Shown here: in pieces, positions 17,953 through 27,514 of the stretch
How positions within the stretch are numbered: position 1 is the first letter of the stretch
Layout of the letters: each line of letters begins with the position of its first letter
From: Leeuwenhoekiella palythoae
GTDB taxonomy: Bacteria; Bacteroidota; Bacteroidia; Flavobacteriales; Flavobacteriaceae
Direction of reading: 5' to 3'
Assembly (NCBI RefSeq): GCF_900130045.1
Contig: NZ_FQXT01000002.1
Span: 62,001 to 126,000, forward strand
DNA length: 64,000 bases
Notes under the pieces: model-generated
Database searches by the model: none
What the model saw: only the letters and a program-made list of their open reading frames with translations
What the model was told of the DNA's origin: nothing
Position numbers and translations under genes: made by a program

Positions 17953-19863
17953 ATGAGTAATTATCACATAAAACATTTAGAAGAATATTTTCAAGTATAC
18001 CGTAAATCTGTAAGAAACCCCGAAAGCTACTGGGAAGAAATAGCCGAGGAGCATTTTATGTGGCATAAACGCTGGGATAATGTGCTAAGTTATGATTTTG
18101 ACAAACCTGAATTTAAATGGTTTGAAGGTGCCCAATTGAATATTACCGAAAACTGCATCGACCGTCACCTACGCACCCGCGGAGATAAAACGGCGATTCT
18201 TTTTGAGCCTAACGACCCCAAGGAAAAAGCACAACATATTACGTATAACGAACTGCATAAGCGCGTTGCCAAAATGGCTAATGTTCTTAAAGCAAAGGGA
18301 ATAAAAAAGGGAGATCGCGTGTGCATCTACTTACCAATGATTCCTGAGCTTGCTATCTCATTATTAGCTTGTGCGCGTATTGGCGCCATACATTCTGTGG
18401 TGTTTGCGGGTTTTTCTTCAAAAGCCTTGGCCACAAGAATCAACGATGCGAGCTGTAAAATGGTGATTACTAGCGACGGCTCCTATCGCGGAAGCAAAAC
18501 CATCGACCTAAAAGGTATTGTTGATGAAGGTTTAAAAAGCTGTGAAAGCGTTGAAAACGTACTCGTAGTTAAACGCATCAATGCTGAAATTCCTATGGAA
18601 GAAGGCCGCGATCACTGGCTACAACCTTTACTGGATGCGGCAGAAGAAACCTGCGCTCCTGAGATTATGAATGCCGAAGATCCATTGTTTATTTTATACA
18701 CTTCGGGTTCTACAGGGACGCCAAAAGGAATGGTGCATACTACCGCAGGCTATATGGTGTATACCGCATTTACCTTTAAAAATGTGTTTCAGTATCGGGA
18801 GGATGATATTTATTGGTGTACGGCAGACATCGGTTGGATAACCGGACACAGTTATATTGTTTATGGTCCGCTGGCGAATGGCGCCACAACCGTAATGTTT
18901 GAAGGTGTGCCTAGCTATCCTGATCACGCCCGTTTTTGGGAAATTGTAGAAAAGCATAAAGTGACGCAATTTTATACAGCGCCAACAGCCATCAGAGCGC
19001 TCGGAAAAGAGAATCTAGATTTTGTAGAAAAACATGATTTATCTTCTTTAAAAGTACTTGGAACAGTAGGTGAACCTATTAATGAGGAAGCTTGGCACTG
19101 GTACGATGAAAATATCGGCAAACGAAATTGTCCCATTGTAGACACCTGGTGGCAAACCGAAACCGGTGGAATTATGATCTCACCTATTCCCTACTCTACT
19201 CCGGCGATACCAACCTTTGCAACGCTTCCGTTACCGGGAATTCAACCCGCGTTGATGGATGAAGAAGGAAAAGAAATAAAAGGAAATCAAGTAGATGGCA
19301 GACTGTGTATAAAATTCCCTTGGCCGTCGATGGCGCGCACTATCTGGGGCAATCATCAACGTTATAAAGACACGTATTTTTCAGCTTTTAAAAATATGTA
19401 TTTCACCGGTGACGGGGCTTTACGCGATAGCGTGGGCTATTACCGAATTACCGGCCGCGTAGATGATGTGGTTATAGTAAGTGGTCATAACTTAGGCACT
19501 GCGCCAATTGAAGACGCCATTAACGAGCATCCGGCAGTTGCAGAAAGTGCGATTGTGGGGTATCCGCACGAAGTAAAAGGAAATGCGCTTTATGGTTATG
19601 TGATCTTAAAAGAAACCGGGGAAACTCGTAATCAGGACAACCTGAGAAAAGAAATCAACCAGATGATTTCAGATCGTATTGGACCCATTGCCAAACTGAA
19701 TAAAGTTCAGTTTACAAGTGGATTGCCCAAAACCCGAAGCGGAAAAATCATGCGTCGTATTTTACGCAAAATCGCTTCTAACGACACTTCAAATCTTGGA
19801 GATACCAGTACGCTATTAAATCCTGAAATCGTGCAGGAAATAATGGATAATGTGATTAAATAA
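17953..19863 (+). CDS. acs: Acetyl-CoA synthetase
   Basis: A 636-residue AMP-forming acyl-CoA synthetase that converts acetate, ATP and CoA to acetyl-CoA. It shows the ATP-binding YTSGSTGTPKG near residue 249, the DTWWQTETGG core near residue 395, the hinge region near GRVDDVV, and the C-terminal PKTRSGKIMRR whose Lys is the usual acetylation site. Length matches bacterial Acs. It follows the symporter by 114 bp and has a strong terminator downstream. Confidence 0.97.
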   Translation: MSNYHIKHLEEYFQVYRKSVRNPESYWEEIAEEHFMWHKRWDNVLSYDFDKPEFKWFEGAQLNITENCIDRHLRTRGDKTAILFEPNDPKEKAQHITYNELHKRVAKMANVLKAKGIKKGDRVCIYLPMIPELAISLLACARIGAIHSVVFAGFSSKALATRINDASCKMVITSDGSYRGSKTIDLKGIVDEGLKSCESVENVLVVKRINAEIPMEEGRDHWLQPLLDAAEETCAPEIMNAEDPLFILYTSGSTGTPKGMVHTTAGYMVYTAFTFKNVFQYREDDIYWCTADIGWITGHSYIVYGPLANGATTVMFEGVPSYPDHARFWEIVEKHKVTQFYTAPTAIRALGKENLDFVEKHDLSSLKVLGTVGEPINEEAWHWYDENIGKRNCPIVDTWWQTETGGIMISPIPYSTPAIPTFATLPLPGIQPALMDEEGKEIKGNQVDGRLCIKFPWPSMARTIWGNHQRYKDTYFSAFKNMYFTGDGALRDSVGYYRITGRVDDVVIVSGHNLGTAPIEDAINEHPAVAESAIVGYPHEVKGNALYGYVILKETGETRNQDNLRKEINQMISDRIGPIAKLNKVQFTSGLPKTRSGKIMRRILRKIASNDTSNLGDTSTLLNPEIVQEIMDNVIK

Positions 19864-19883
19864 TAGCATTTATCATAAAATCC

Positions 19884-19915
19884 AAAAGCCGCATTATTAA
19901 GATAATGCGGCTTTT
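19884..19915. terminator. Bidirectional terminator after acs and ssb
   Basis: A 14-bp perfect stem (AAAAGCCGCATTAT against 19902-19915) with a 4-nt loop. A poly-T run follows on the plus strand and A residues precede it, so it can serve both acs and the convergent ssb gene. Confidence 0.85.
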
Positions 19916-19937
19916 TTGATACAATCTCCTATCCTGG

Positions 19938-20270
19938 TTACTTCCCGAGCAGCAGTAATTCGTTGCAGACAATTTCAGTGAGATAGCGCTTCTCACCATG
20001 TTTGGTCTCATAGCTACGAGAGGTCAGTTTACCTTCAATGGCTACTTCTTTTCCTTTAGTTACATAGTTTTCTATAACCTCAGCCGTTTTTCCCCAGGCA
20101 ACCACATTGTGCCATTGCGTATCGGTCACGCGCTCGCCTTTATTATTTTTATACGTTTCATTTGTGGCAATGCTGAATTTCGCCAGTTTCTTACCCGAAT
20201 CAAGATTCACGATTTCAGGGTCATTTCCCAAGTTTCCGATCAACTGTACTTTGTTTCTTAGCGTACTCAT
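19938..20270 (-). CDS. ssb: Single-stranded DNA-binding protein, short form
   Basis: A 110-residue SSB made of one OB fold (MSTLRNKVQLIGNLGNDPEI, then DTQWHNVVAWGKTAE and GKEVAIEGKLTSRSYE). The start was placed at the internal ATG giving MSTLRNK, the normal family N-terminus; a longer reading would add 14 unrelated residues. The protein stops right after the OB fold at ELLLLGK and lacks the flexible linker and acidic tip that recruit partner proteins in canonical SSB. It is therefore probably a second, accessory SSB paralogue. Three 10-bp repeats lie about 95 bp upstream. Confidence 0.88.
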   Translation of the reverse strand: MSTLRNKVQLIGNLGNDPEIVNLDSGKKLAKFSIATNETYKNNKGERVTDTQWHNVVAWGKTAEVIENYVTKGKEVAIEGKLTSRSYETKHGEKRYLTEIVCNELLLLGK

Positions 20271-20365
20271 AATTTTCAAATTTTTGGTTAAACAGTTAAT
20301 GATTAATTGCACTGCAAAGATGAAATGAGAGCCAAATTATATTCGGTTAAGAAATAGTTACTTTC

Positions 20366-20395
20366 GTTTATAAATGTTTGTAACCGTTTGTAAAT
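20366..20395. repeat. Three phased 10-bp repeats between ssb and the nitrilase-family gene
   Basis: GTTTATAAAT, GTTTGTAACC and GTTTGTAAAT follow one another without gaps. A 10-bp period puts the same bases on one face of the helix, which suits cooperative protein binding. The site lies about 95 bp upstream of the ssb start and 105 bp upstream of the plus-strand amidohydrolase, so either could be controlled. Confidence 0.45.
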
Positions 20396-20500
20396 GGATA
20401 TGAGTCAAAGTAGCATAAATAATTTTGAGTCTTAAGCACATCAAATAAAGCTTAACTTCGTTATAAAACACTTATACCAAAGCAAAAACTTATCAGGTTT

Positions 20501-21229
20501 ATGAAGATTTGCTTAGCACAGATAGCCCCTCATCGAGGCAACGTTCAAAAAAACATGGAGATCCATAAAAAATGGATTGAACGCGCGATTCATGAACAAG
20601 CAGATCTGATCGCTTTTCCTGAGCTTTCTCTTACCGGTTATGAACCCCAAAAGTCAAAAGCCTTGGCATTTTCTGAACATGATGAGCGACTAGATCTTTT
20701 CAAACAGCTTAGTGACACGTATAAAATAACGATCGCTATTGGAGTTCCTACAACCTCTAAAACTGGGCTTCATATTAGCATGTTTATTTTTCAGCCGCAG
20801 CAGGAGCGCAAAATGTACTCAAAACAGCACTTACACGTAGACGAACTCCCCTTTTTTACACCAGGCACTGAGCAACTTATTTTTAAGGTGAACCAGACAC
20901 CAATTGCTCCCGCGATCTGCTTTGAATCTTTACAGAATGAACACGCAGAAAACGCATTTGATTTGGGCGCAGCAATTTATTTAGCAAGTGTAGCAAAATC
21001 AGAAACCGGAATGAAAAAAGCATATGCGCATTATCCTAAAATCGCAAAAAAGCACGCCTTTCCGGTGGCTTGCGTAAATAACATTGGCTTTTGTGATAAC
21101 TTTTACGGAACTGGTCAAAGCGCTATTTGGAATGAAAAAGGTGACTTGATCGCGGCGCTCTCGAAAGATCAAGAGGGTCTTTTATTTTATGATTTTGAAA
21201 ACCACAGTATCCGTATTATTGAGGTTTGA
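20501..21229 (+). CDS. Carbon-nitrogen hydrolase (nitrilase superfamily)
   Basis: A 242-residue cytoplasmic hydrolase. The catalytic Glu-Lys-Cys triad is visible: Glu in LIAFPELSLTGYE near residue 42, Lys in KMYSKQHLH near residue 107, and Cys in APAICFESLQ near residue 147. The family cleaves amide or nitrile C-N bonds. The substrate is not evident, and the protein is shorter than typical omega-amidases. It is probably alone or with the next gene, 75 bp downstream on the same strand. Confidence 0.82.
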   Translation: MKICLAQIAPHRGNVQKNMEIHKKWIERAIHEQADLIAFPELSLTGYEPQKSKALAFSEHDERLDLFKQLSDTYKITIAIGVPTTSKTGLHISMFIFQPQQERKMYSKQHLHVDELPFFTPGTEQLIFKVNQTPIAPAICFESLQNEHAENAFDLGAAIYLASVAKSETGMKKAYAHYPKIAKKHAFPVACVNNIGFCDNFYGTGQSAIWNEKGDLIAALSKDQEGLLFYDFENHSIRIIEV

Positions 21230-21304
21230 CATGCATAACCCTCGGTTTTCAAAAAATCTGAACTATCTTAAGGCAAGCGCCGGAATTACTAAATATATCT
21301 TCTT

Positions 21305-21829
21305 ATGAATTTAGAACAGCTGAAATATCCCATTGGCCACTTTCAAAAGCTGGAAGCCATCACGGCAAATCATATTACATCGTGGATTGCGACTATTGCT
21401 GAATTTCCACAAAAGATTGCGGCGTTAACCAAAAACCTTGAAGAAGACGCACTCTCAAAAACGTACAGGCCTAATGGTTGGACGATCAGACAACTTGTAC
21501 ATCATTGTGCCGACAGCCATATGAATGCGTTTATTCGGTTTAAGTTGGCACTCACTGAAGAAGCGCCCAAGATCAAACCTTATTTTGAAGATAAATGGTC
21601 CGAATTACCCGACACACGATCTGCTGCAATTACCTCCTCATTAAAATTGATTGAAGGCTTACACGCGCGTTGGACAACGCTCCTTCAATCTTTACATTCT
21701 GAAGATTTGATTAGAGAATACATACATCCGGAACACGGCAAACGCTTCAGCCTGTCTGAAACTATTGGGATGTACGCTTGGCACTGTGAGCATCATTTAG
21801 CACATGTGCAAATAGCGCTTAAAAACTAG
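21305..21829 (+). CDS. YfiT-like DinB-fold metal-dependent hydrolase/transferase
   Basis: A 174-residue DinB/YfiT-family protein. The metal-binding histidines appear in RQLVHHCADSHMNAFIRFKLALTE near residue 65 and in YAWHCEHHLAHVQIAL at the C-terminus. The family includes bacillithiol S-transferases (BstA/YfiT), and many Bacteroidota make bacillithiol, so a thiol transferase role is plausible but not shown. Length and the N-terminal LEQLKYPIGHF match the YfiT subgroup well. Confidence 0.82.
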   Translation: MNLEQLKYPIGHFQKLEAITANHITSWIATIAEFPQKIAALTKNLEEDALSKTYRPNGWTIRQLVHHCADSHMNAFIRFKLALTEEAPKIKPYFEDKWSELPDTRSAAITSSLKLIEGLHARWTTLLQSLHSEDLIREYIHPEHGKRFSLSETIGMYAWHCEHHLAHVQIALKN

Positions 21830-21874
21830 AAATTCAGTATCTTAGAAAAGTTTTGGTTTAGTTAATTAGAGCAT

Positions 21875-22222
21875 ATGCAAAAAACCTGTCCCGAGTGTGG
21901 AGATAAAATTATAGGCAGAGCAGATAAAAAATACTGCAGCGACGCCTGCCGCAATGCCGCTAACAATAAACTCAACAGCGACACTAAAAATCTAATACGC
22001 AATACTAACAACCACCTGCGAAAAAATTATCGCATTCTAGAGTCGCTCAATCCCGAAGACAAAACCAAAACCACGCGTGACAAGCTCACTTCTTTGGGCT
22101 TTGATTTTAATCTTTTCACGAGTATTTACACTACAAAAGCCGGCACGGTGTACTACTTCGTTTACGACCAAGGCTATTTACCTTTAGAAGGTGATTATTA
22201 TGCTTTGGTAAAACGCAACTGA
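21875..22222 (+). CDS. Small protein with N-terminal zinc ribbon
   Basis: A 115-residue protein of unknown function. The N-terminus CPECGDKIIGRADKKYCSDAC is a four-Cys zinc ribbon, followed by a charged helical stretch (NAANNKLNSDTKNLIRNTN) and a C-terminal beta-rich part (GTVYYFVYDQGYLPLEGDYY). It may bind nucleic acid, but there is no direct evidence. It converges with the CBS-domain gene with no gap, so the two coding ends meet at 22222/22223. Confidence 0.7.
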   Translation: MQKTCPECGDKIIGRADKKYCSDACRNAANNKLNSDTKNLIRNTNNHLRKNYRILESLNPEDKTKTTRDKLTSLGFDFNLFTSIYTTKAGTVYYFVYDQGYLPLEGDYYALVKRN

Positions 22223-22684
22223 TTACTTCCAGGTATTTCCTCTAAGTTTTAAGGCAGCTTTAATCACATCCATCTGACTGATCTGCCCTACTAATTTTCC
22301 ATTTTCAACAATGGGAAAACGTCTGTGTTTGCGCTCGATAAAGAAACGGGCTGCATCAAAAACATTCATATTTCCATCAATGGTTTCCACATCAATCGCC
22401 ATATTTTGACCTACCGTAGCATTATCCATTGGTAAATTGTGATAGCGACTATCTGAAATATGCTTGATACAATCTCCCTCAGAGATCACACCGAGCAGTT
22501 CGTTATTCTCATTCACCACCGGCGCACCAGAAATACGATGTTTGATCAGCTTTTGCATCACGTCCATAACCGATTGATCTGGGGTAAACGTGATCAGTTT
22601 GGTCGTCATATAATCAGACACTTTGATATTTACTTCTTCGGCAACGACTTTTGATCGTTTACCCATAAAACTCTTGATTCCCAT
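22223..22684 (-). CDS. CBS-domain protein
   Basis: A 153-residue protein with two CBS motifs (VSDYMTTKLITFTPDQSVMDVMQKLI, then MAIDVETIDGNMNVFDAARFF) and no catalytic domain. CBS pairs bind adenosine nucleotides and regulate partner enzymes or channels. The start was set at MGIKSFMG, which matches family members; a longer reading would add 29 AT-rich, unconserved residues. No partner protein is next to it. The regulatory ligand is unknown. Confidence 0.82.
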   Translation of the reverse strand: MGIKSFMGKRSKVVAEEVNIKVSDYMTTKLITFTPDQSVMDVMQKLIKHRISGAPVVNENNELLGVISEGDCIKHISDSRYHNLPMDNATVGQNMAIDVETIDGNMNVFDAARFFIERKHRRFPIVENGKLVGQISQMDVIKAALKLRGNTWK

Positions 22685-22822
22685 ACGCTTATATTTTAGA
22701 CTCTTTAAATTAGAAAAATTATTTGAATTAACGAAAACGTTTGCATTAACTAAAAAGCATATTAACATCAACCTTGTGCAAAACCTAGTTTCCCACTACC
22801 TTTAGCTTAACTATACGTGCTT

Positions 22823-25129
22823 ATGAAAACAACCTACGCTGCCGTCCTCTCGTTTCTATTGCTTTTAGGGCTTACCTATTTCAGTTTTTATACTCATAAA
22901 CCTCAACAAGTTTCAGGTCTAGACACTCCCGAAACTAAATTTTCTACTGCCCGAGCTTTTCAACTTTTAGATTCGATCGCTCAAAAACCCCACGCGGTAG
23001 GAATGCCCGCACATCAAGAAGTGCAAGATTTTATAGTTACAACTTTAGAAGGGTACGGTCTTGAAGTAGAGTTACAAAGTGATTTTGCTTACAAGCCGGG
23101 TTGGGGCGCATTAAGCAGAGCCGAAAATATAATTACTCGAATTCCCGGTACGGGTGAAGGTGAGACCTTATTAGCGATGACGCATTACGATAGTGCGCCG
23201 CATACGGCCTCAAAAGGCGCCAGCGATGCCGGAAGCGGCGTAGTCACTATTCTAGAAAGCATTCGCGCATTTTTAGCCAAAGGCGAAAAACAAAAAAATG
23301 ATATCATTCTTCTTTTTACCGATGCGGAAGAATTGGGGCTCAACGGCGCCTCTGTCTTTGTCAACAAGCACCCTTGGGCAAAAGAGGTTGCTCTGGCATT
23401 GAATTTTGAAGCGCGCGGAAGCGGCGGCCCATCAAATATGATCGTAGAAACCAATGGTGGAAACGGTGCATTGATCAAGGCTTTTGCTGAGGCAAATCCG
23501 TCGCATCCTTATGCCAATTCATTAATGTACAGCGTTTATAAACTGCTGCCTAATGATACTGATAGCACTGTGCTGCGCGAAAACGGCGATATTGACGGCT
23601 TCTTTTTTGCCTTCATCGGGGATCATTTTGACTATCATACGGCAAACGACATCCCATCTCGTTTAGACCCGCAATCTTTAGAACATCAAGGTAGCTATCT
23701 GACTGCATTACTGGATCATTTCAGCAATGCTGATCTCAATTTAAAGGCAGACCAGGATTATATTTATCTGAATATGCCCCTAATCAAAATGCTGTATTAT
23801 CCATTCAGTTGGATTTTCCCTATGCTAATTTTAGGTTGGATTTTATTTTTTGCGGTGCTTATTTATGGCCTGCGCAACAAGTCTTTCAAATTGATTGAGG
23901 TTTTACGCGGATTCCTACCGCTGCTTATTGCCCTTGTTCTCGCTTATGTCATCAGCTTAGGATGGAAGTTAATCCTGGCATTAGACCCTAAACAAGCCGA
24001 TATCTTACAAGGTTTTCCTTACAACGGTTACGAACTGCTTGCCGGTTTTGTTGCGCTAACATTGGCTGTTGACTTTTTTATTTACAAACTATTTTACCGC
24101 CCCAATAGTGCTGCTTCCCTTAGTTTTGCACCTTTATTTTTCTGGTTATTGATTGCTACCGGAGTCGCCGTGTATCTTCCGGGAGCTTCGTTTTTTATCA
24201 TCCCAGTGTATTTTGGATTGCTGGCTGTATTTTTACTTATTGAGTTCTCAAAACCGAAGTTCTTTATCTTAACGCTGCTTTGTGCTCCTGCGCTTTTTAT
24301 AATCACGCATTACATCAAAGAATTTCCGGTGGGTCTCGGTCTTAAAATGCTGGCCGCCGCAACGATCTTGACGGTGTTACTTTTTGGTCTCCTACTTCCG
24401 GTAATTGGATTTTACAAGATGAACGCTAAGATTGCCGGACTTTTCACTTTGGTAAGTATTGGAGCTTTTATTGCCGCCTATGGCAAAGCAGATTTTACCG
24501 AAGAACGTCCCTTTCCTACGAGTCTGAACTATGTCTATGACGTAGATCAAGAGCAGGCATTCTATGCTACATACAATACCCAACTCGACCCTTGGCTTCA
24601 CGAGATCTTGGTTCAAAATGCCACCGATGATACACCACTAGAGATCAATCCGCCATCTGGTAAATACGGTAGCCAATACAATTATATCACCGCAGCGCCT
24701 AAAAATTTTGTCGCTCCGTCTCAAGTCTATACCGAAAAAGACACCGTGATCAGTGGCGAGCGCCGACTTGATTTTGTGATCTTTCCGCAGCGCAATGTGG
24801 GCGATATGATCTTGATGTGTCCGCAAGGGACGCTATTTAACCGACTCAGTTTTAACGGGCAGGAAGTGTTTCCGCGAAGCGGAGAAACTCATCCGTTAGA
24901 AAACCGCAACAGTGATTATTTACTGAGTTATCGTCTGGTAGATCGCGAACCACTGGAAGTTCATTTAAGCATTGCTGAAGACGCTGCTTTGAGCTTTACA
25001 CTTTTTGATTATAGTTACGATCTTTTAGAAAACAGCAGCTTTGACCTACCTTCGCGACCCAAGAACAGTATGCCGATGCCTTTTGTAAATACAGATGCGC
25101 TAGTGACCAAGCAGCACATTCAGTTTTAA
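22823..25129 (+). CDS. M28-family membrane metallopeptidase
   Basis: A 768-residue protein. An N-terminal signal/anchor helix precedes an M28 aminopeptidase domain with zinc ligands in MTHYDSAPHTASKGASDAGSG (His and Asp), DAEELGLNGA (Glu pair) and the His of GDHFDYHTAND. From about residue 325 come roughly eight membrane helices, then a soluble C-terminal beta domain of about 200 residues. This resembles FXNA/ERMP1-like membrane peptidases that occur in Bacteroidota. The ATG at 22823 was preferred to a GTG two codons upstream. The peptidase domain probably faces the periplasm; its substrate is unknown. Confidence 0.85.
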   Translation: MKTTYAAVLSFLLLLGLTYFSFYTHKPQQVSGLDTPETKFSTARAFQLLDSIAQKPHAVGMPAHQEVQDFIVTTLEGYGLEVELQSDFAYKPGWGALSRAENIITRIPGTGEGETLLAMTHYDSAPHTASKGASDAGSGVVTILESIRAFLAKGEKQKNDIILLFTDAEELGLNGASVFVNKHPWAKEVALALNFEARGSGGPSNMIVETNGGNGALIKAFAEANPSHPYANSLMYSVYKLLPNDTDSTVLRENGDIDGFFFAFIGDHFDYHTANDIPSRLDPQSLEHQGSYLTALLDHFSNADLNLKADQDYIYLNMPLIKMLYYPFSWIFPMLILGWILFFAVLIYGLRNKSFKLIEVLRGFLPLLIALVLAYVISLGWKLILALDPKQADILQGFPYNGYELLAGFVALTLAVDFFIYKLFYRPNSAASLSFAPLFFWLLIATGVAVYLPGASFFIIPVYFGLLAVFLLIEFSKPKFFILTLLCAPALFIITHYIKEFPVGLGLKMLAAATILTVLLFGLLLPVIGFYKMNAKIAGLFTLVSIGAFIAAYGKADFTEERPFPTSLNYVYDVDQEQAFYATYNTQLDPWLHEILVQNATDDTPLEINPPSGKYGSQYNYITAAPKNFVAPSQVYTEKDTVISGERRLDFVIFPQRNVGDMILMCPQGTLFNRLSFNGQEVFPRSGETHPLENRNSDYLLSYRLVDREPLEVHLSIAEDAALSFTLFDYSYDLLENSSFDLPSRPKNSMPMPFVNTDALVTKQHIQF

Positions 25130-25150
25130 GGCTTCGGAAAAATTTGAGCT

Positions 25151-25954
25151 ATGAGCAACATTGCAATCGCAGGATTAGGCTGGCTAGGGTTACCCCTTGC
25201 CGCACAATTACAAGAATTAGGACATCGCGTTAAGGGTTCGGTCACCTCAAAAAATAAACAAGCCGAATTGCGCAACCACGGCTTAGATGTTTATCAAGTT
25301 GAAATTGCTGAAGATGAAATACGTGGAGAAATACAATCCTTTCTTGCTGATACTGAAATCCTGATCATCTTGATTCCGCCGGGACTACGCCGCAATACAG
25401 GGCATAATCACGCGTTGCGAATGGCGCAACTGTTGGATGCTACCGAAAAAGCTTCGGTTAAAAAGGTGATTTTAATAAGCAGCACGGGCGTTTATGATGA
25501 CGCTCAAGGCGCTGTTACCGAAAAAGACCTTCCACAACCTCAAGACAACAAAGGCAAACAACTACTTGAGGTCGAGCAGATTTTCTTTAAATCTCCTACG
25601 TTAGAAACTACGGTGATCCGTTTTGGCGGACTCTTTGGCGGAAGCCGAAACCCTGTAAAATATCTTGCCGGTCGCACCGGGTTATCTAACGGAAATGCCC
25701 CTGTAAATTTGATTCACAGACAGGATTGTATGGGCATCATTCTAGGGGTGATCTATAAAAATGCTTTTGGCCACATTATAAATGCGGTGCATCCCGAGCA
25801 TCCCAAAAAAGCAGAGTACTACACCAAACAAGCGATTGCCTTAGGTCTAGAGCCTCCACAGTATGATACCGAAGAAGCAGAGGAAACCTATAAAAAAGTA
25901 GATTCGGTTACTTTGAAGCCTTTACTGGGCTACACGTTTCAGAAAAGTTTATAA
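25151..25954 (+). CDS. NAD-dependent epimerase/dehydratase-like protein (YeeZ-type SDR)
   Basis: A 267-residue Rossmann protein. The N-terminal NAD-binding motif is IAIAGLGWLGLPLA and the later sequence VILISSTGVYDD carries the SDR Ser/Tyr region. GxGxxG spacing and overall length match the YeeZ group of extended SDRs, whose substrates are not known. The start lies 21 bp after the M28 peptidase gene, so they may be co-transcribed, and a terminator follows. Confidence 0.8.
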   Translation: MSNIAIAGLGWLGLPLAAQLQELGHRVKGSVTSKNKQAELRNHGLDVYQVEIAEDEIRGEIQSFLADTEILIILIPPGLRRNTGHNHALRMAQLLDATEKASVKKVILISSTGVYDDAQGAVTEKDLPQPQDNKGKQLLEVEQIFFKSPTLETTVIRFGGLFGGSRNPVKYLAGRTGLSNGNAPVNLIHRQDCMGIILGVIYKNAFGHIINAVHPEHPKKAEYYTKQAIALGLEPPQYDTEEAEETYKKVDSVTLKPLLGYTFQKSL

Positions 25955-25959
25955 CTAAA

Positions 25960-25987
25960 AAAACCCGGCAAGCACACACCGGGTTTT
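25960..25987 (+). terminator. Intrinsic terminator
   Basis: A 9-bp stem (AAAACCCGG at 25960-25968, CCGGGTTTT at 25979-25987) with a 10-nt loop and a T-run. It ends the epimerase transcript and may also serve the convergent aspartate kinase gene. Confidence 0.8.
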
Positions 25988-26039
25988 CCATGTTTCCTTC
26001 TGGTTGGTCAGAAGAAGGCTAACACTAACTAACAAAAGT

Positions 26040-27368
26040 CTAAGCTATTGCTCCCTCTAGTTGGAACAATTGCGCGTTTAAATATTGTAATGTGTTAATC
26101 TTTTCGCGAGTTGGAACAAGAAGCGAAATGTTATTGTTACTACCTCCGTAAGCGATCATACGCACCGGGATAGAATTTAAAATGCCAAAAGCTTTGTACG
26201 ACTCGTGATCTGCAATAAGGTTTTCTCCTACGATACAAATAATACTGTGATCTTCTTCAACAGTAACTTCAGCAATAACAGAAAGTTCTGTGATGATCGC
26301 TTTTAAATTACGCGTGTCATCTATCGTTAACGAGATAGCAACCTCAGAAGTGGTGATCATATCAATAGAAGTCTCGTGACGATCAAAAACCTCAAATATC
26401 GTTCTCAAGAAACCGTGTGCCCCGAGCATGCGGTTTGATTTGATTTTTATAGCGGTAATACCATCTTTTGCTGAGATCGCTTTTAGACCGCGGTTGTGAT
26501 ACTCATTAGAAATTTTAGTCCCCGGCGCCGATGGCTCAAACGTATTTTTTAACCATACCGGAATATCACGATCTATAACCGGTGCTACCGTTTGTGGATG
26601 CAAAATCTTTGCTCCAAAATAAGCTAGTTCTGCCGCTTCATTATAGGTCAAATGCTCAATGGGTTGTGTTTCTTGTACATAACGTGGATCGTTATTGTGC
26701 AATCCGTCAATATCTGTCCAGATTTGAACGCCTGCGGCATCTACCGCAGCTGCTATAATGGTCGCACTAAAATCACTTCCTCCGCGCTTTAAAGTTGCCA
26801 GAGCGCCGCGCTCGTCGCGACAAACAAAACCTTGAGTGATGTAAAGTTCAGATGGATTTTCTGCTAATTGAGGTGCCAAAGCTTCAGCAACAGCATCAAT
26901 ATTTGGATTCTCAACAGAACCTACATTCATAAAGGTACTCGCATTGAGCAACACATTGCTTACGTTTTCTTGATCTAAGAATCTCGAAAACATCCAGGTA
27001 AGCATGGTTTCGCCATACGTAACAAGTTCTGCATAGGTAGTCAACGTGCGACCACCTGTTGCGATTTCTTGTAAAGCAGCTACAAACGTCTCAATTTGAG
27101 CTTTTGTTTCTGGTTGATTCTCTGCGGTAAACAGATCTTCGATTGCTTCAAAATGTTTAGCTTGAAGCTGCTCTAGCACATTGGTGATTTGTGCTAAATC
27201 TTTATCTATACTTGCCTGATTAAGGCTTACTAATAAATTGGTAACACCAGACATTGCAGAGAGAACCACAATTTTTGGCTTTTCGGTAACAGCTAAAATT
27301 TCTACTACCTTTCTAATGTTTTGAGCGCTTCCTACTGAAGTTCCTCCAAATTTTAAAACATTCATCAT
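26040..27368 (-). CDS. Aspartate kinase (monofunctional)
   Basis: A 442-residue aspartokinase that phosphorylates aspartate, the first step toward Lys, Met and Thr. It shows the N-terminal VLKFGGTSVG, the catalytic-core KRGGSDFSATIIAAA and WTDIDGL, and two C-terminal ACT domains (SNRMLGAHGFLRTIFEVF; SIICIVGENL). There is no fused homoserine dehydrogenase, so it is a monofunctional form. Two adjacent ATGs (27368, 27365) are possible starts; an upstream TTG is unlikely. A gene with an ACT-like domain is transcribed divergently next to it. Confidence 0.93.
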   Translation of the reverse strand: MMNVLKFGGTSVGSAQNIRKVVEILAVTEKPKIVVLSAMSGVTNLLVSLNQASIDKDLAQITNVLEQLQAKHFEAIEDLFTAENQPETKAQIETFVAALQEIATGGRTLTTYAELVTYGETMLTWMFSRFLDQENVSNVLLNASTFMNVGSVENPNIDAVAEALAPQLAENPSELYITQGFVCRDERGALATLKRGGSDFSATIIAAAVDAAGVQIWTDIDGLHNNDPRYVQETQPIEHLTYNEAAELAYFGAKILHPQTVAPVIDRDIPVWLKNTFEPSAPGTKISNEYHNRGLKAISAKDGITAIKIKSNRMLGAHGFLRTIFEVFDRHETSIDMITTSEVAISLTIDDTRNLKAIITELSVIAEVTVEEDHSIICIVGENLIADHESYKAFGILNSIPVRMIAYGGSNNNISLLVPTREKINTLQYLNAQLFQLEGAIA

Positions 27369-27483
27369 CGTCAAATTAATTCCGTTGGGGATAACATTTA
27401 AATAAATCGCTTATGCTTAACCGATTATTGCTGCATAGTTAAGCCGAAAAAAACTCCGCCGAAAAAAATTCAACAATTTTATA

Positions 27484-27491
27484 TAAATTTG
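27484..27491 (+). promoter_or_regulatory. -7 element for the ACT-like gene
   Basis: TAAATTTG matches the TAnnTTTG consensus and lies 23 bases before the TTG start at 27515. No clear -33 TTTG is present, so this is a weak call. Confidence 0.4.
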
Positions 27492-27514
27492 TACAAATTG
27501 TTAAATATATAACA

